Positions 23,238-23,576 of a DNA stretch of 23,576 nt are shown piece by piece. The notes beneath the pieces are model-generated. The model was not told the origin of the DNA, did no database searches, and saw only the letters and a program-made list of their open reading frames with translations. This stretch comes from Acidobacteria subdivision 2 bacterium RH1 MAG20 (GTDB taxonomy: Bacteria; Acidobacteriota; Terriglobia; Terriglobales; Acidobacteriaceae), in assembly GCA_002197545.1 (NCBI GenBank), contig NFUO01000759.1, forward strand, positions 1-23,576, read 5' to 3'. The number at the start of each line of letters is the position of its first letter. The first letter of the stretch is position 1. The position numbers were made by a program, and so were the translations under genes.

Positions 23238-23576
23238 TCAGAGTCTGCAGATGAGGAGTTCACGTTCGTAGATCATCTCCGGGGGGAGGTGGTCGTGGAG
23301 GAGGAGGAAGAGTTCTTCGTGTCCCATGACCTCGTGCTTCCACTGGACGCGGTCGACTTTTTGAAGTTCGTCGAAGGCTTCGCGGGGGAAGCCGAGGCCC
23401 TTCCAGTGGATGTCGTCGTAGTGCGGGGTCCAGCCGATGGGGGTCTCTTTGCCCAGGGCGCGGCCGTGGACGCGGTCGACGATCCATTTGAGGACGCGCA
23501 TGTTTTCGCTGAAGCCGGGCCAGAGGAAGTTGCCGTCTGCGTCCTTGCGGAACCAGTTGACGTGGAAGATGCGCGG
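23238..23576 (-). CDS. pckG: Phosphoenolpyruvate carboxykinase (GTP), C-terminal part
   Basis: The last 112 residues of a protein that continues past the right edge, ending at a TGA (23238-23240). The stretch RIFHVNWFRKDADGNFLWPGF, then SENMRVLKWIVDRVHGRA, then TPIGWTPHYDDIHWKG is characteristic of the GTP-dependent PEPCK C-terminal domain (the WFRKD and FLWPGF-x-EN-x-RVL-x-WI blocks, which contribute to nucleotide binding). The enzyme converts oxaloacetate and GTP to phosphoenolpyruvate, CO2 and GDP in gluconeogenesis. It appears unrelated to the PstS-like locus and probably marks its right border. Confidence 0.93.
   Translation of the reverse strand, partial: PRIFHVNWFRKDADGNFLWPGFSENMRVLKWIVDRVHGRALGKETPIGWTPHYDDIHWKGLGFPREAFDELQKVDRVQWKHEVMGHEELFLLLHDHLPPEMIYERELLICRL

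Noticed and set aside
1..23576. CRISPR arrays, tRNA or rRNA genes, insertion sequences, transposases
   Set aside because: I looked for regularly spaced long repeats, cloverleaf-like sequences and transposase motifs and saw none. The only regular repeats are the short 11-bp-phased units.

Overview
The window looks like an Acidobacteriota chromosome, most likely class Terriglobia (Granulicella/Terriglobus/Edaphobacter-like). The clues are moderately GC-rich coding sequence, a very large Oar-type TonB-dependent receptor with an N-terminal carboxypeptidase-regulatory-like domain and the plug signature ELPLNGRDW, and the style of the secreted proteins. This is inference from sequence character; there is no rRNA or marker gene here to prove it.

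Layout. Bases 1-120 are the tail of a membrane protein. 349-1395 (-) is a secreted YncE-like beta-propeller. From 2010 to 14913 (+) lie one PstS-like periplasmic binding protein, a 1083-residue TonB-dependent receptor, then seven more PstS-like proteins in tandem. After a strong terminator hairpin (14947-14982) the strand flips: a DctA-type dicarboxylate symporter (15000-16331), four further PstS-like proteins (16534-21150), a PepSY-TM membrane protein that is frameshifted, a small secreted protein with a cache/PAS-like look, and the C-terminal part of GTP-dependent phosphoenolpyruvate carboxykinase at the right edge, all on the minus strand.

The core is a family of twelve divergent PstS-like (PBP_like_2 fold) secreted proteins arranged in two convergent arms with one TonB receptor. 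No PstC, PstA, PstB or PhoU gene is present. The framework (W-G-x-L-G-L-T-G-x-W and the C-terminal F-L-R-x-x-L-S-R-x-G-Q block) is kept in most copies, but the segment that should hold the oxyanion-binding Arg/Ser-Gly-Thr loop differs in every copy, which suggests diversification of the ligand pocket or of a partner surface.

A second shared feature is an 11-bp-phased element upstream of members of this locus. Read in the direction of the gene it is ATGAA-N6-TTCAT-N6-TTCAG-N6-NTCAT. Clear copies precede the YncE-like gene, PstS-like 7, PstS-like 11, PstS-like 12 and the small secreted protein, with weaker copies before PstS-like 1 and 4. In phasing and core it resembles a PhoB-family (Pho box) site. 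DctA has none, so it may be a bystander. Working model (inference): a phosphate- or nutrient-responsive regulon that couples an outer-membrane TonB receptor to a bank of periplasmic binding proteins, with accessory YncE-like, PepSY-TM and cache-like proteins.
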